From the NCBI RefSeq assembly GCF_000505665.1, contig NC_023033.1:992001-1056000 (forward strand): a DNA stretch of 64,000 bases. Direction: 5' to 3'. The translations under genes were made by a program, and so were the position numbers. Under the pieces are notes generated by a model, which had not been told where the DNA came from, searched no databases, and saw only the letters and a list, made by a program, of their open reading frames with translations. This DNA comes from Thermosynechococcus sp. NK55a (lineage in GTDB: Bacteria; Cyanobacteriota; Cyanobacteriia; Thermosynechococcales; Thermosynechococcaceae). This document shows, in pieces, positions 39,893 to 48,693 of this stretch. Within the stretch, counting starts at the first letter, position 1; every line of letters begins with the position of its first letter.

Positions 39893-40767
39893 CGACCTCT
39901 CCCCCTCTGACCTCTAGCCAAATCTGGCAGATCAATCAACTCCTGCGCCAAGCGGGGCAACGGGCACGGCAACTGGCACAGCAACCCTTTGATGTCATTG
40001 AAAAGGGACAGCAAGACTTTGCCACCAGTATTGATCGCTTCTTGGATCGGCTGCTAAGTCAGAAATTTCGTGCTTGGTTTCCTGAAGATGGCATCATCAG
40101 TGAGGAAAATGCCGACTCCCCAGCAGTTTTTCAGGAACCGAAAAATCGCTACTGGCTGATTGATCCCCTTGATGGTACTGATGATCTAATTCACCATCGC
40201 CAAGGCTATGCCCTAATGGTGGGTTTGCTAGAGCACTACAGTCCAGTGGGGGGTTGGATCTATGCCCCCAATCTGGACCATCTCTACTACGGCGGTAAAG
40301 ACTGGGGACTCTTTCAAATGAGCAGCGGTGGGCCACCTGTCCCCCTATTACCCGTTTGTCCACCTTCCCCTAATGCCGACCATTGCCCGATGATGATTGG
40401 CTATCGCGACTACCGTACCTACGGCGATGCAATTCATCGGGTGTTGCCCCAAGTGGAATTTCGCTTTCTGGGCAGTTTTGGCCTCAAGGTGATTGAAGTA
40501 ATTTTGGGACGGGCGGGACTCTACCTCTACTTAAATCAGCGGGTTAAGCTCTGGGATACCACAGCCCCCTTAGCTTTGGCAACAGCGGCAGGTTTGGTGT
40601 GCACCGACTTGCAGGGAAATCCCTTGCGTTTTGATGCCACAGGTTTACAGGAACAAACCCTGGCCCATCAGCAACCCATTCTCATTGGCTGGCCAGAGTA
40701 TATCGCTGCTTTGCGATCGCCCCTCATTGAAGCAATTTCGACGGTTGGACCGCCTAGACATGCCTAA
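39889..40767 (+). CDS. Inositol monophosphatase-family phosphatase
   Basis: A 292-residue Mg-dependent phosphatase of the IMPase/CysQ/FBPase superfamily. Metal-site motifs are EDGIISEEN (Glu), WLIDPLDGTDDLIHH (Asp-Pro-Leu-Asp-Gly-Thr) and LWDTTAPLALATAAG (the C-terminal WD). The substrate could be inositol phosphate, PAP (CysQ-like) or another phospho-sugar; the sequence alone does not decide. It overlaps the GIY-YIG gene by ATGA and is likely co-translated with it. Confidence 0.88.
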   Translation: MTTSPPLTSSQIWQINQLLRQAGQRARQLAQQPFDVIEKGQQDFATSIDRFLDRLLSQKFRAWFPEDGIISEENADSPAVFQEPKNRYWLIDPLDGTDDLIHHRQGYALMVGLLEHYSPVGGWIYAPNLDHLYYGGKDWGLFQMSSGGPPVPLLPVCPPSPNADHCPMMIGYRDYRTYGDAIHRVLPQVEFRFLGSFGLKVIEVILGRAGLYLYLNQRVKLWDTTAPLALATAAGLVCTDLQGNPLRFDATGLQEQTLAHQQPILIGWPEYIAALRSPLIEAISTVGPPRHA

Positions 40768-40797
40768 AAAATAATGGCGGCAGTTCCCTTAAGAGGG

Positions 40798-42114
40798 TCA
40801 CCGGCGCTGCCACTGCTGCAAGAGCCACCGCCCTAAACGAATCAGCTGTTCTTCAATCCAGAGAAACAGGCGATCGCACCACAGCAGTAGCCGTTCAAAC
40901 CAGTGGAGTTCATAGCCAATGAGGGCAGCATCCACATCAAGAATCAACTGCTCTGGATTCGGATCGACACTGGTGGCCGCAGTTTCCGAGGGCGATGAAG
41001 GAGTGAATGGCGCCGCGGTGCTCCCTAAACTGAGCAGGGTGTCCACGGGAGAAAAGACTGGCAAAGGATCCGTAGCTGCCAATAGGGGTGAATTCGCGGT
41101 TGCTACGGCAGGGAGTTGGAATCCTCCTAGCCAGTAGGAGAGTTGAGTCAGCCAGTCTTGGAAGGGGAGCTTGAAGGGATGAAGATGGCGTTCAATCCAA
41201 GCTAGGGCTTGCGCCTGTTGGGCAGGGCTGAGGATGTACAGGATAGTGTTATCGGTGCCAATGAGCACCATCTGCTGTGTTTCTAAGAGAGTAGCAATCC
41301 CCTGTACCCGCACTTGGGAAAGCGTGTTCTTGCGACCAGAGGGGAGGCGCGATCGCAACCAGCGGACAGCAGCGGCCAAGGGAGATGCTGAGGGTAGGAC
41401 TAAATCCTCTTCACGGTTACCTGTTAACTGAAGTTGCCCCAGAAAGGTTGCCACCAAACAGGACGGTGGGTTAGAGTCTGCTTTGAGGGATCGCTCCCAC
41501 CAACGCCAGAACCAGTGATGTCGTCGCCGATACCACTGCCGAACATGCTGATAGTACACTGCCAAGGCGTAGGCAATGTGTTGCTCAATTTGCTGCTGTT
41601 CTGTGGGGGTGAAGATTTTCAAGGGGCGGGCAGCCTCATCCACAAGCAAGAGGGATTTTGCGGCGCGATCGCAGGCAAGGTAAACAGGTGGCCGCTGTGC
41701 CAAGGGTGCGGCCGCTGAGGGTAATGTCTTGGGTGGGGGTTGAAACCAGCGTTGCCAAGGAGCCATCCAGCGCTGCCACCAAGTTAAGGGGCGAGCAATG
41801 GGGGCGATCGCCACTACCCAAGATTGCTCCTCTCCTGGTGTGAGGGACAAAGCAGACATGACGGTCAACAGGGCTTCATCGGCAGGGGGTGTCGCTGTCG
41901 GTTTCGGCAGGAGGCGTTGATGCATTTGGGAAACCGTGCCCAACAGTTGGGGAACTCGCCGCTGCCAAAATTGTGCCAGAATTGAGCCAATGACCTGAAG
42001 TGTGCCACTGAGGGTGCTTTCAATCTGCCATTGTTGGCGCTGCCACCGTTGCTGCCAACGTTGCCATTGCTGTCGCCAAAAGCTAAAGAAGCGACTCTGA
42101 TAGGAAACTGCCAT
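40798..42114 (-). CDS. Trp/Gln/Arg-rich protein of unknown function
   Basis: A 438-residue protein with an extreme composition: about 6% tryptophan, concentrated in the N-terminus (FWRQQWQRWQQRWQRQQW), near residues 190-215 (WYRRRHHWFWRWWERS) and at the C-terminus (FERLLLWCDRLFLWIEEQL). The central part (YLACDRAAKSLLLVDEAARP, QMVLIGTDNTILYILSP) looks like a normal folded domain. There is no signal peptide or clear membrane helix, but amphipathic W-rich helices suggest surface association with a membrane. I do not recognise the family. Confidence 0.6.
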   Translation of the reverse strand: MAVSYQSRFFSFWRQQWQRWQQRWQRQQWQIESTLSGTLQVIGSILAQFWQRRVPQLLGTVSQMHQRLLPKPTATPPADEALLTVMSALSLTPGEEQSWVVAIAPIARPLTWWQRWMAPWQRWFQPPPKTLPSAAAPLAQRPPVYLACDRAAKSLLLVDEAARPLKIFTPTEQQQIEQHIAYALAVYYQHVRQWYRRRHHWFWRWWERSLKADSNPPSCLVATFLGQLQLTGNREEDLVLPSASPLAAAVRWLRSRLPSGRKNTLSQVRVQGIATLLETQQMVLIGTDNTILYILSPAQQAQALAWIERHLHPFKLPFQDWLTQLSYWLGGFQLPAVATANSPLLAATDPLPVFSPVDTLLSLGSTAAPFTPSSPSETAATSVDPNPEQLILDVDAALIGYELHWFERLLLWCDRLFLWIEEQLIRLGRWLLQQWQRR

Positions 42115-42189
42115 AGCGGCTTTGTAGGTAGAGGAATATAAAGCTAGATTACTGTTCTGGTACTATAAATGCTTACTGTATGATTACTG

Positions 42190-42948
42190 TCAATACTGAT
42201 CCCGTTTACCCCGCAATCGCGTAAAGGCCTGTAAAGGTGTGGTTGCCCCCACGGCCATCTGAATGGTCCTGACTTCGCAGCGCAAAAAGGGATTTGTCGC
42301 CTTTTCAAGGCCAATCGTACTGGGAATCGTGGCTTGCCCTTGGGCGCGATCGCGACAAACTTGGGCATAGCGCTCTTGCAGGGTAGGGTTATCCGCTTCG
42401 ACGGTCAGGGCAAAGCTAAGGTTCTTTTGGGTATATTCGTGGGCGCACCAGACCCGCGTCTCCTCCGGTAGCTGCCGCAGTTGATTCAATGAGTCCAACA
42501 TCTGGGCTGGGGTTCCCTCAAAAAGACGCCCACAACCGCCGCCAAAAAGCGTATCACCGCAAAATAGATCGCCCGTTGTCGGCGCATAGTAGGCAATGTG
42601 ACCGCGGGTATGGCCGGGAACAAAGAGGACGTCAAAATAAGTTTGGCCAAAGGGAACGCGATCGCCCGCCTTCAGGAAGACGGTTTGCTCTGGAATGCGG
42701 CCTTGATCTTGGCGGCTGCCGTAGACTGCGATATCCGGGAAGCGCGATCGCAGGGCACGATTGGCACCCACATGATCCCAATGGTGGTGGGTATTGAAAA
42801 TTGCCCTTAGTGTTGCCCCCAATTCCGCTAATTTGGCAAGGACGGGTTCTGGCTCTGCTGGATCCACCACTGCCGCTGTCCCCGTTTGCGGATCATAGAG
42901 CAAAAAAATGTAATTATCCGTAAGGGCATTGAGGCGATAAATCACCAT
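42190..42948 (-). CDS. gloB: Hydroxyacylglutathione hydrolase (glyoxalase II)
   Basis: Metallo-beta-lactamase-fold enzyme that hydrolyses S-lactoylglutathione to D-lactate and glutathione. The binuclear metal motif [14 protein letters not shown] (HxHxDH) is clear, with further ligands in [12 protein letters not shown] and [18 protein letters not shown]; the C-terminal glutathione-binding helices are present (NPFLRCEV). The frame extends to 42978, but the ATG at 42948 gives [15 protein letters not shown]. It has 252 residues, family-typical. Confidence 0.95.
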   Translation of the reverse strand: MVIYRLNALTDNYIFLLYDPQTGTAAVVDPAEPEPVLAKLAELGATLRAIFNTHHHWDHVGANRALRSRFPDIAVYGSRQDQGRIPEQTVFLKAGDRVPFGQTYFDVLFVPGHTRGHIAYYAPTTGDLFCGDTLFGGGCGRLFEGTPAQMLDSLNQLRQLPEETRVWCAHEYTQKNLSFALTVEADNPTLQERYAQVCRDRAQGQATIPSTIGLEKATNPFLRCEVRTIQMAVGATTPLQAFTRLRGKRDQY

Positions 42949-43046
42949 GGCCGTTGTTCCTGCACCCAGCGTCGCCAATTCTTCTGTGCCGCTACCTCAT
43001 CCATTTTGGCCTCTGCCAAGAAGCGATAAAGAGACTCTTTGGGCAT
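42942..43046 (-). CDS. Possible 34-residue small protein upstream of gloB
   Basis: An ATG at 43046 starts [20 protein letters not shown], helical and hydrophilic, ending QEQRPW. The opening resembles the first helix of Nif11-like leader peptides (Ser/Leu-x2-FL), but the match is weak. It overlaps the gloB start by 7 bases, which would permit coupled translation. The same frame can be read further upstream to 43172. Low confidence that it is real. Confidence 0.3.
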   Translation of the reverse strand: MPKESLYRFLAEAKMDEVAAQKNWRRWVQEQRPW

Positions 43047-43172
43047 CCATAGAAATAAAAAATAAAGGGGAGCGATCGATTCCATCCCGCAACTAGACGA
43101 TTTGCCATCTCCCACCATTGTACCGCCATAACTCTGGTACCCCCAAAGCTGCATACAGGCGGTTCTTATCAT

Positions 43173-43548
43173 TCAACATCAGTGTGGGTATCAGTGTGGG
43201 TCATGTCCACCGCAATGACCCAATCGGGGGGTGGAGGAATACTCAGATCAATCCTGCAGCCAACCATCCGTGGTTGAGGGTGGATCTAACAGTCATTATC
43301 TGGCTCTGCGATCGCCACAGGGTTGTTGAGCGCAGCGATCGCAGCCGCAGCCCTGTTTTCCCAACCAGAATGCGCCAAAATAGACCAATGAACTCACTGG
43401 CAAACCCATGGGTGGGGCTTCAAGGGTGCCACGCCCTGCTGCTAAGGGAGGCCCTAGAGGCTAACAGGCCGTTTGCCCGTGGTGGCGGTTAGGGTTGTCG
43501 TTGGGCCAGATCAAAAATCTGCTCTATTATCTGATTATCTAAAACTCT
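43173..43548. other. 376-base gap with a candidate structured RNA (43399-43477)
   Basis: No family-level gene is visible; a 124-codon frame crossing the region has no recognisable motif. The segment 43399-43477 can close with GGCAAAC (43399-43405) pairing to GTTTGCC (43471-43477). It contains smaller hairpins: CCCATGGG, GGGTGCCACGCCC and CTAAGGG-AGG-CCCTAG. A short inverted repeat also lies near 43508-43530. The region is GC-rich in that part and AT-rich near the nth stop codon. Confidence 0.4.
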
Positions 43549-44217
43549 CTATGGCTTTGGTATCAGCTTCCTGCCCGTAGCACACAAATCAATCAGTTCA
43601 CAGCTTTCGCACTGGGGTTGACGGGCTTGGCAAACTGCACGGCCATGGTAAATCAAGCGAATTGACCAGTTTTCCCAATCGGGCTGGGGGATCAGACGCA
43701 TTAAGTCCCGCTCAATTTTCACAGGATCGGTTTCTTGGGTAAGCCCCAGCCGCCGGCTCAAGCGCTTGACATGGGTATCCACGGTGACTCCGCCTAAAAT
43801 GCCATAACCGTGGGCAAGAACCACATTGGCCGTTTTACGAGCGACTCCCGGCAGGGAAAGCAAATCTTCCATTACCTTGGGCACTTGACCCCCATAGACC
43901 TCGACAATGCGGCGACAGGCACCTTGAATATGGCGAGCTTTGTTGCGATAGAAACCAGTGGACTTGATGTATTGTTCCAACTCTGCCAGGTCGGCTGCTG
44001 CAAAGTCTTTGGCATGGCGATAGCGGGCAAACAGTGCCGGCGTGACTTGATTCACCCGCTCATCGGTGCACTGGGCAGAGAGAATCGTGGCCACCAACAG
44101 TTGCAGCGGATTTTCAAAGTTGAGGCTACAGGTAGCATCGGGATAGAGGCGCTTAAGGCGGGTGAGAATTTCCAGTGCCCGTTGTTGCTTGGCGCAGAGG
44201 CGACGGGTAATAGCCAT
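43549..44217 (-). CDS. nth: Endonuclease III (Nth), DNA glycosylase/AP lyase
   Basis: Removes oxidised pyrimidines and cleaves abasic sites. The helix-hairpin-helix segment LLSLPGVARKTANVVLAHG carries the catalytic Lys, and VDTHVKRLSRRLGLTQ carries the catalytic Asp. The four-cysteine cluster motif CQARQPQCESCELIDLC (C-x6-C-x2-C-x5-C) is complete. It is 222 residues. It precedes the long gap and gloB on the same strand and follows rseP with an 18-base gap. Confidence 0.97.
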   Translation of the reverse strand: MAITRRLCAKQQRALEILTRLKRLYPDATCSLNFENPLQLLVATILSAQCTDERVNQVTPALFARYRHAKDFAAADLAELEQYIKSTGFYRNKARHIQGACRRIVEVYGGQVPKVMEDLLSLPGVARKTANVVLAHGYGILGGVTVDTHVKRLSRRLGLTQETDPVKIERDLMRLIPQPDWENWSIRLIYHGRAVCQARQPQCESCELIDLCATGRKLIPKP

Positions 44218-44234
44218 AGGTAAACTTAGTAAAC

Positions 44235-45341
44235 TTAAAAGAGTTGCTGCACCCAGCCCAAGCCTGTGAGGTTTACGGTGTCCCGCACAATCAGGAACAT
44301 TCCCAATCCAAGGAGTAGAACCAGCCCTGTTTGCATCACCCCCTCTTGGATGCGATTAGGTAAGGGACGACCCCGCAGCGCTTCTACTACTAGGAAGAGC
44401 AGTTGACCCCCATCTAGGGCTGGAAAGGGCAGAATGTTGATAATCGCAAGGTTAATACTGATCAAAGCGGTAAAGGTAAAGAGCTGTTCAGCGTTTGAGC
44501 GGGCAATATCTGCCCCCATTGCAACGATCGCCACCGGCCCAGAGACCTGTTGAGCCGCTTGATCAAAATGCTGGAAAAGTTCCCGAAAGCCATCTAGGGT
44601 TAGGACAATCACCCGCTGAAACTCCGCCGCCGCTGCCGTGATTAATTTAAGCGGGTTTAAGGTGTGTTCACGGTGAATGTCCGCATGGGGCGCCAGTTGA
44701 ACGCCAATCCGAGCTTGACCCTCCTCACTGACCTCGGGGGTGACGGTAATCTCTTGGATGTGCCCTTGACGTTGAATCGTCAGTGTCAGGGGTTGCTGCG
44801 GATGCTGCTGAATAGCTCGCATTAGGTTTGGCAAGCTATTGGCATCGGCACCCAAGGGTTGGCCATCCACAGCTAAAACTAAGTCCCCCGGCTGAATGCC
44901 CGCTTTGGTGGCCACAAGGCTACTTTCAGGAACAAGGGCAGGAATGAGCACACCCTCGTGGTACGTGGCTTGACTAATGCCCATGACCCCCACCTGCACC
45001 AGCAGTAGCAAATAGGCAAAGACCAAATTGGCAATCACCCCGGCGCTGATGACAATGGCGCGATCCAAAATCGGACGATTGCTTAGGAGATTGGGATCGT
45101 TGGCGGGAACGCCGCTATTGGGGTCATCGTCTGGAAAACCCACGTAGCCCCCCAAAGGAATCAGGCGCAGGGCGTACTCAGTCTCTTTGCCCTGAAATTT
45201 CCAGAGGAGAGGGCCAAAACCAATGGAAAAGCGGTTGACATGAATGCCTTGGCTGCGGGCAGCGATGAAGTGCCCCCACTCATGGACAAAAATCAAGATT
45301 CCCAAGATGGCGATCGCCACCACGACTGCAACCATGGACAT
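44235..45341 (-). CDS. rseP: Site-2 metalloprotease RseP/RasP family
   Basis: Intramembrane zinc protease that cuts transmembrane anti-sigma factors and signal peptide remnants. The zinc motif FVHEWGHFIAARSQG (HExxH) is at the N-terminus. Then comes a PDZ domain (KAGIQPGDLVLAVDGQPLG), and the second metal motif NILPFPALDGGQLLFLVVE (LDG) is near the C-terminus. It is 368 residues and 4 membrane helices, as usual. Divergent from accD. Confidence 0.95.
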   Translation of the reverse strand: MSMVAVVVAIAILGILIFVHEWGHFIAARSQGIHVNRFSIGFGPLLWKFQGKETEYALRLIPLGGYVGFPDDDPNSGVPANDPNLLSNRPILDRAIVISAGVIANLVFAYLLLLVQVGVMGISQATYHEGVLIPALVPESSLVATKAGIQPGDLVLAVDGQPLGADANSLPNLMRAIQQHPQQPLTLTIQRQGHIQEITVTPEVSEEGQARIGVQLAPHADIHREHTLNPLKLITAAAAEFQRVIVLTLDGFRELFQHFDQAAQQVSGPVAIVAMGADIARSNAEQLFTFTALISINLAIINILPFPALDGGQLLFLVVEALRGRPLPNRIQEGVMQTGLVLLLGLGMFLIVRDTVNLTGLGWVQQLF

Positions 45342-45576
45342 AGATTCAACCCAGTGCTACGCTGCGAACTGTTAACTTTCTCTTATTGTGGCACCGAACT
45401 TCCCCCTGGATCGGTGATCTCTCCCCAGACCCCTGCATATTTTCCCAAACTTGTGCGATATATTGCAAAAATGCAACAAAGTGGGATGATAAGTAATTAT
45501 TCTTAGTGGATACTCCTCGGAGAGACCCATACAAACGCGCTATTTGAGACTTCGACGTTAAAGGGAATTTTCTACA

Positions 45577-46506
45577 ATGTCTTTATTTGATTGGTTTGCA
45601 AATCGCCGTAAAGAAACCGCGTTGACACCCATGCAGCCAGAGCGAGAGATCGCCGACGGTCTCTGGACAAAGTGCGAAGCCTGTGGCGTCATGATCTACA
45701 GCAAGGATCTGCATAGCCATCAACTGGTGTGTCCAGAGTGTGGCCATCACCATCGCGTCAGCAGCAGTGAGCGTATCCAGCAACTGATTGATCCCCACAC
45801 ATGGCGCCCCCTAGATGAAAATTTGGTCAGTTGTGACCCCCTGCAATTTAAGGATCGCAAGCCCTATAGCGATCGCCTGCGGGAATATCAGGAGAAAACA
45901 GGGCTTAAGGATGCCGTACAAACTGGCCTGGGCCAACTCGAAGGTCTGCCGGTTGCCTTGGGGGTGATGGACTTTGCCTTCATGGGCGGTAGTATGGGCA
46001 GCGTCGTTGGTGAAAAAATCACTCGCCTAATTGAGCGAGCCACTTGGGAGCATATTCCCTTGGTGATTGTCTGTGCTTCTGGGGGGGCGCGCATGCAAGA
46101 AGGAATGCTCAGCTTGATGCAAATGGCCAAAACTGCTGCTGCCCTTGAGCGTCATCGCAGTGCTGGTTTGCTTTATATCCCCGTCTTGACCCATCCCACT
46201 GCTGGGGGCGTGACCGCTAGCTTCGCGATGTTGGGGGATATTATTATTGCCGAGCCGAAGGCAACAATTGCCTTTGCCGGACGGCGGGTCATTGAGCAAA
46301 CGCTGCGGGAAAAACTCCCCGACGACTTCCAAACCGCCGAATTTGTCCAGAAATGTGGCTTTGTTGATGTGATTGTGCCGCGCACCCAACTGAAGTCAAC
46401 CTTGGCCCGGTTAATCCGTTTGCATCAACCCGTGGCAAGTCGCGTGTCCTCAACCGTATTGCCAAAATCATTCCCCTTGATGGCAATGGCTGAAGAATCG
46501 TCATAA
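45577..46506 (+). CDS. accD: Acetyl-CoA carboxylase carboxyltransferase subunit beta
   Basis: Carboxyltransferase beta subunit of acetyl-CoA carboxylase, which makes malonyl-CoA for fatty acid synthesis. Zinc-ribbon cysteines are C33, C36, C52 and C55 ([10 protein letters not shown] and VCPECGHHH). The carboxyltransferase core has [16 protein letters not shown] and [21 protein letters not shown]. It is 309 residues, full length. No accA is in the window; in cyanobacteria the subunits are scattered. Confidence 0.97.
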   Translation: MSLFDWFANRRKETALTPMQPEREIADGLWTKCEACGVMIYSKDLHSHQLVCPECGHHHRVSSSERIQQLIDPHTWRPLDENLVSCDPLQFKDRKPYSDRLREYQEKTGLKDAVQTGLGQLEGLPVALGVMDFAFMGGSMGSVVGEKITRLIERATWEHIPLVIVCASGGARMQEGMLSLMQMAKTAAALERHRSAGLLYIPVLTHPTAGGVTASFAMLGDIIIAEPKATIAFAGRRVIEQTLREKLPDDFQTAEFVQKCGFVDVIVPRTQLKSTLARLIRLHQPVASRVSSTVLPKSFPLMAMAEESS

Positions 46507-46565
46507 AAAACAGCAGCAAGACGCAGAAAAAGCCTGTCCTAGGGCGATGGTTATACAATAGGGGA

Positions 46566-46583
46566 TACCCCTCGCAAGGGGTA
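46566..46583 (+). promoter_or_regulatory. Perfect hairpin upstream of the PP2C gene
   Basis: TACCCCT (46566-46572) is perfectly complementary to AGGGGTA (46577-46583) around a CGCA loop. It lies 38 bases before the PP2C start and 60 bases after accD, with no T-run, so it is not a standard terminator. It may be an operator or a leader RNA hairpin. Confidence 0.4.
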
Positions 46584-46620
46584 ATCGTCGCTGTGCTGTC
46601 TTTGCTGGCTCACTGCTCTA

Positions 46621-48474
46621 ATGCCTACCGCTCAAACTGATCAAAACCTCAAACTTTGGTGGGGTGTGCTTTATCCTGCCTATCCTGATCACCCTATTTT
46701 GGCTGCCCCCAACCGCACTTCTGAGGGAACTGTGTTTGAGCAAGATACCCGTCCCCCTAGTGCTGCTGCGTTTTTTGATCCACAGCAGCGCTACCAACGC
46801 TGGGATTACCGCTACGCCTGTGATTTGCCCCAACTAGTGCAAGATCTACGGCCTGAGGAACCAACGCTCTTAGAAACCCTCCGCGAAACGGCTCAGGACT
46901 GGGCACAGGGGCTAAATATTCTGGACCCTGGTGTGGTCATTCCCCATTTGCAAGCTCAATACCCTGACCTCAGTGCGGTGGCGATCGCCTACCTTGCCCT
47001 ACACCTTGTCTATCCCGAAACCATTCCAGCCATTCACGATGCGTGGCTAGATACCGTTTCCCCAAGCAACTTACCGGTCAACTACTGCCATGGCCTTATT
47101 CTCGACTACAATCACACTGCGCGCCCTCTGCAAGATGTTTGGCAAGACGACAACATTGCCGATGAGCAGATTTTCCAGTACCTAGAGGACATGGTTGACC
47201 TCTGGAAAACTTTAGAACCGTGGCATTGCCATTATTCCTTGCTGACAGTCAGAAACTTAGCCGTCAACCCAGACGATCAATTGTGGCTGCATCAACTGGA
47301 CTTCACTTTGCCCTTAGGGGAAACTTTTGAGCGACCCACGCCGCCCCCTAGCCTCGTTAGCATCTGGCAAGAGTTATTTGCCCATGCCTCTAGTCGCCGC
47401 CAAGCCCTTTTCATGCCCCTGTTGGTCTCTTTGAGTACGGCTCCGCTGGAGAAAATCTCAGAAATTCAGATGTTGCTTGACTCCCTTGCCTCCACCTTGC
47501 GCAGTGAACCCGTGTCTGAGGCGGAGACAGGCGAAAGTACGGTCGATCTAATAGAGAAACTGCCAGACATCACCCTCTCACCAGAATCAGCAGAAGAGGA
47601 TCACACCGCTATTGAGGATGCACCAACTGCCCTCCTACCACGACAACTGGTTCAAGTGGACGTTGCTGCCCACACTGATCCTGGGCGCGATCGCCACCAC
47701 AACGAGGATTTCTATCTCATCAATCATCGGCAGCAGATGCGCATAACCCCCAACGGTCAACAACTAGAGGTTCAAGGGGTTTATGTTCTCTGTGATGGCA
47801 TGGGCGGTCACGCCGAAGGAGAAGTCGCTAGCTCCTTAGCCACTAAAACCGTTCATGAATACTTCGAGCAGACTTGGCCGTGGCAGGGAGAACTTCCGAG
47901 TGCCGACGAGGTACGCAACGCCATTTACCGTGCCAACGAGGTCATTTTTGCCACCAATGATCAAAAAGCAAAAACGGGCAGTGGTCGCATGGGTACAACA
48001 CTTGTCATGGCCCTGCTTCATAATTACCATCTCCGCCTTGGTCATGTCGGCGACAGTCGTATCTACCGCTTCACCAAACGCCAAGGACTGCAACAACTAA
48101 CCACAGATCACGAAGTCGGTCAACGTCTGATTCAACAGGGAGTTGAGCCCGAAATTGCCTATGGCCGGCCCGACGCCTATCAACTCACCCAAGCCCTAGG
48201 GCCACGCAATAATGAAGCTATTACTCCTGAGATCATAGACTTAGAGATCTTGGAAGACACCCTAATTCTGCTTTGTTCGGATGGCCTCTCGGATAATCGC
48301 TGCCTTGAAACTCACATTATCAGTCATTTGCTACCTATGCTGGACTTCAGTCTGCCGCTCCAGCAGTCCCTTCATCAACTCATCAATCTGGGGAATCAAG
48401 TGAATGGTCATGATAACCTGAGCGCGATCGCTATCCGCTTCAAATTGCGCTCCGTTCTCAGCACTCTATTTTAG
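46621..48474 (+). CDS. PP2C-type Ser/Thr phosphatase with unknown N-terminal domain
   Basis: A 617-residue protein. The C-terminal part (about 345-608) is a PP2C/SpoIIE-like metal-dependent phosphatase with intact metal motifs: RHHNEDFYLI, VLCDGMGGHAEG (D392), LGHVGDSRIYRF, LCSDGLSDN and GHDNLSAIAI. The first ~300 residues are acidic and helical (for example LWKTLEPWHCHYSLL, RNLAVNPDDQLWLHQLDF) and vaguely kinase-like in layout, with no motif that proves it. Relatives in Synechocystis exist. The gene is followed on the same strand by a CHAT-domain gene. Confidence 0.85.
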   Translation: MPTAQTDQNLKLWWGVLYPAYPDHPILAAPNRTSEGTVFEQDTRPPSAAAFFDPQQRYQRWDYRYACDLPQLVQDLRPEEPTLLETLRETAQDWAQGLNILDPGVVIPHLQAQYPDLSAVAIAYLALHLVYPETIPAIHDAWLDTVSPSNLPVNYCHGLILDYNHTARPLQDVWQDDNIADEQIFQYLEDMVDLWKTLEPWHCHYSLLTVRNLAVNPDDQLWLHQLDFTLPLGETFERPTPPPSLVSIWQELFAHASSRRQALFMPLLVSLSTAPLEKISEIQMLLDSLASTLRSEPVSEAETGESTVDLIEKLPDITLSPESAEEDHTAIEDAPTALLPRQLVQVDVAAHTDPGRDRHHNEDFYLINHRQQMRITPNGQQLEVQGVYVLCDGMGGHAEGEVASSLATKTVHEYFEQTWPWQGELPSADEVRNAIYRANEVIFATNDQKAKTGSGRMGTTLVMALLHNYHLRLGHVGDSRIYRFTKRQGLQQLTTDHEVGQRLIQQGVEPEIAYGRPDAYQLTQALGPRNNEAITPEIIDLEILEDTLILLCSDGLSDNRCLETHIISHLLPMLDFSLPLQQSLHQLINLGNQVNGHDNLSAIAIRFKLRSVLSTLF

Positions 48475-48693
48475 ACTTCTTCTTTAGACTTCTTCCGCAG
48501 GGCAGACCTTACTCGGTGATACAGTCGCCCATCAATACCCCAGGCTTGTAGTGCCAAGCAGCCTCACAGGCCAACTACCTATCAAGTCACCCCACATCGT
48601 ATCCAAAACCAATTTGGGCAGCTTAGTTTTCACCATCTCTTTTGTAACATTGTATCCAGTATAAATATTAGTTTTTTCTAGGAGAAATGCTCT

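Noticed and set aside
43118-43492. A 124-codon plus-strand frame in the gap upstream of nth
   Set aside because: No motif, unusual composition, and it crosses the candidate hairpin region; no family resemblance.
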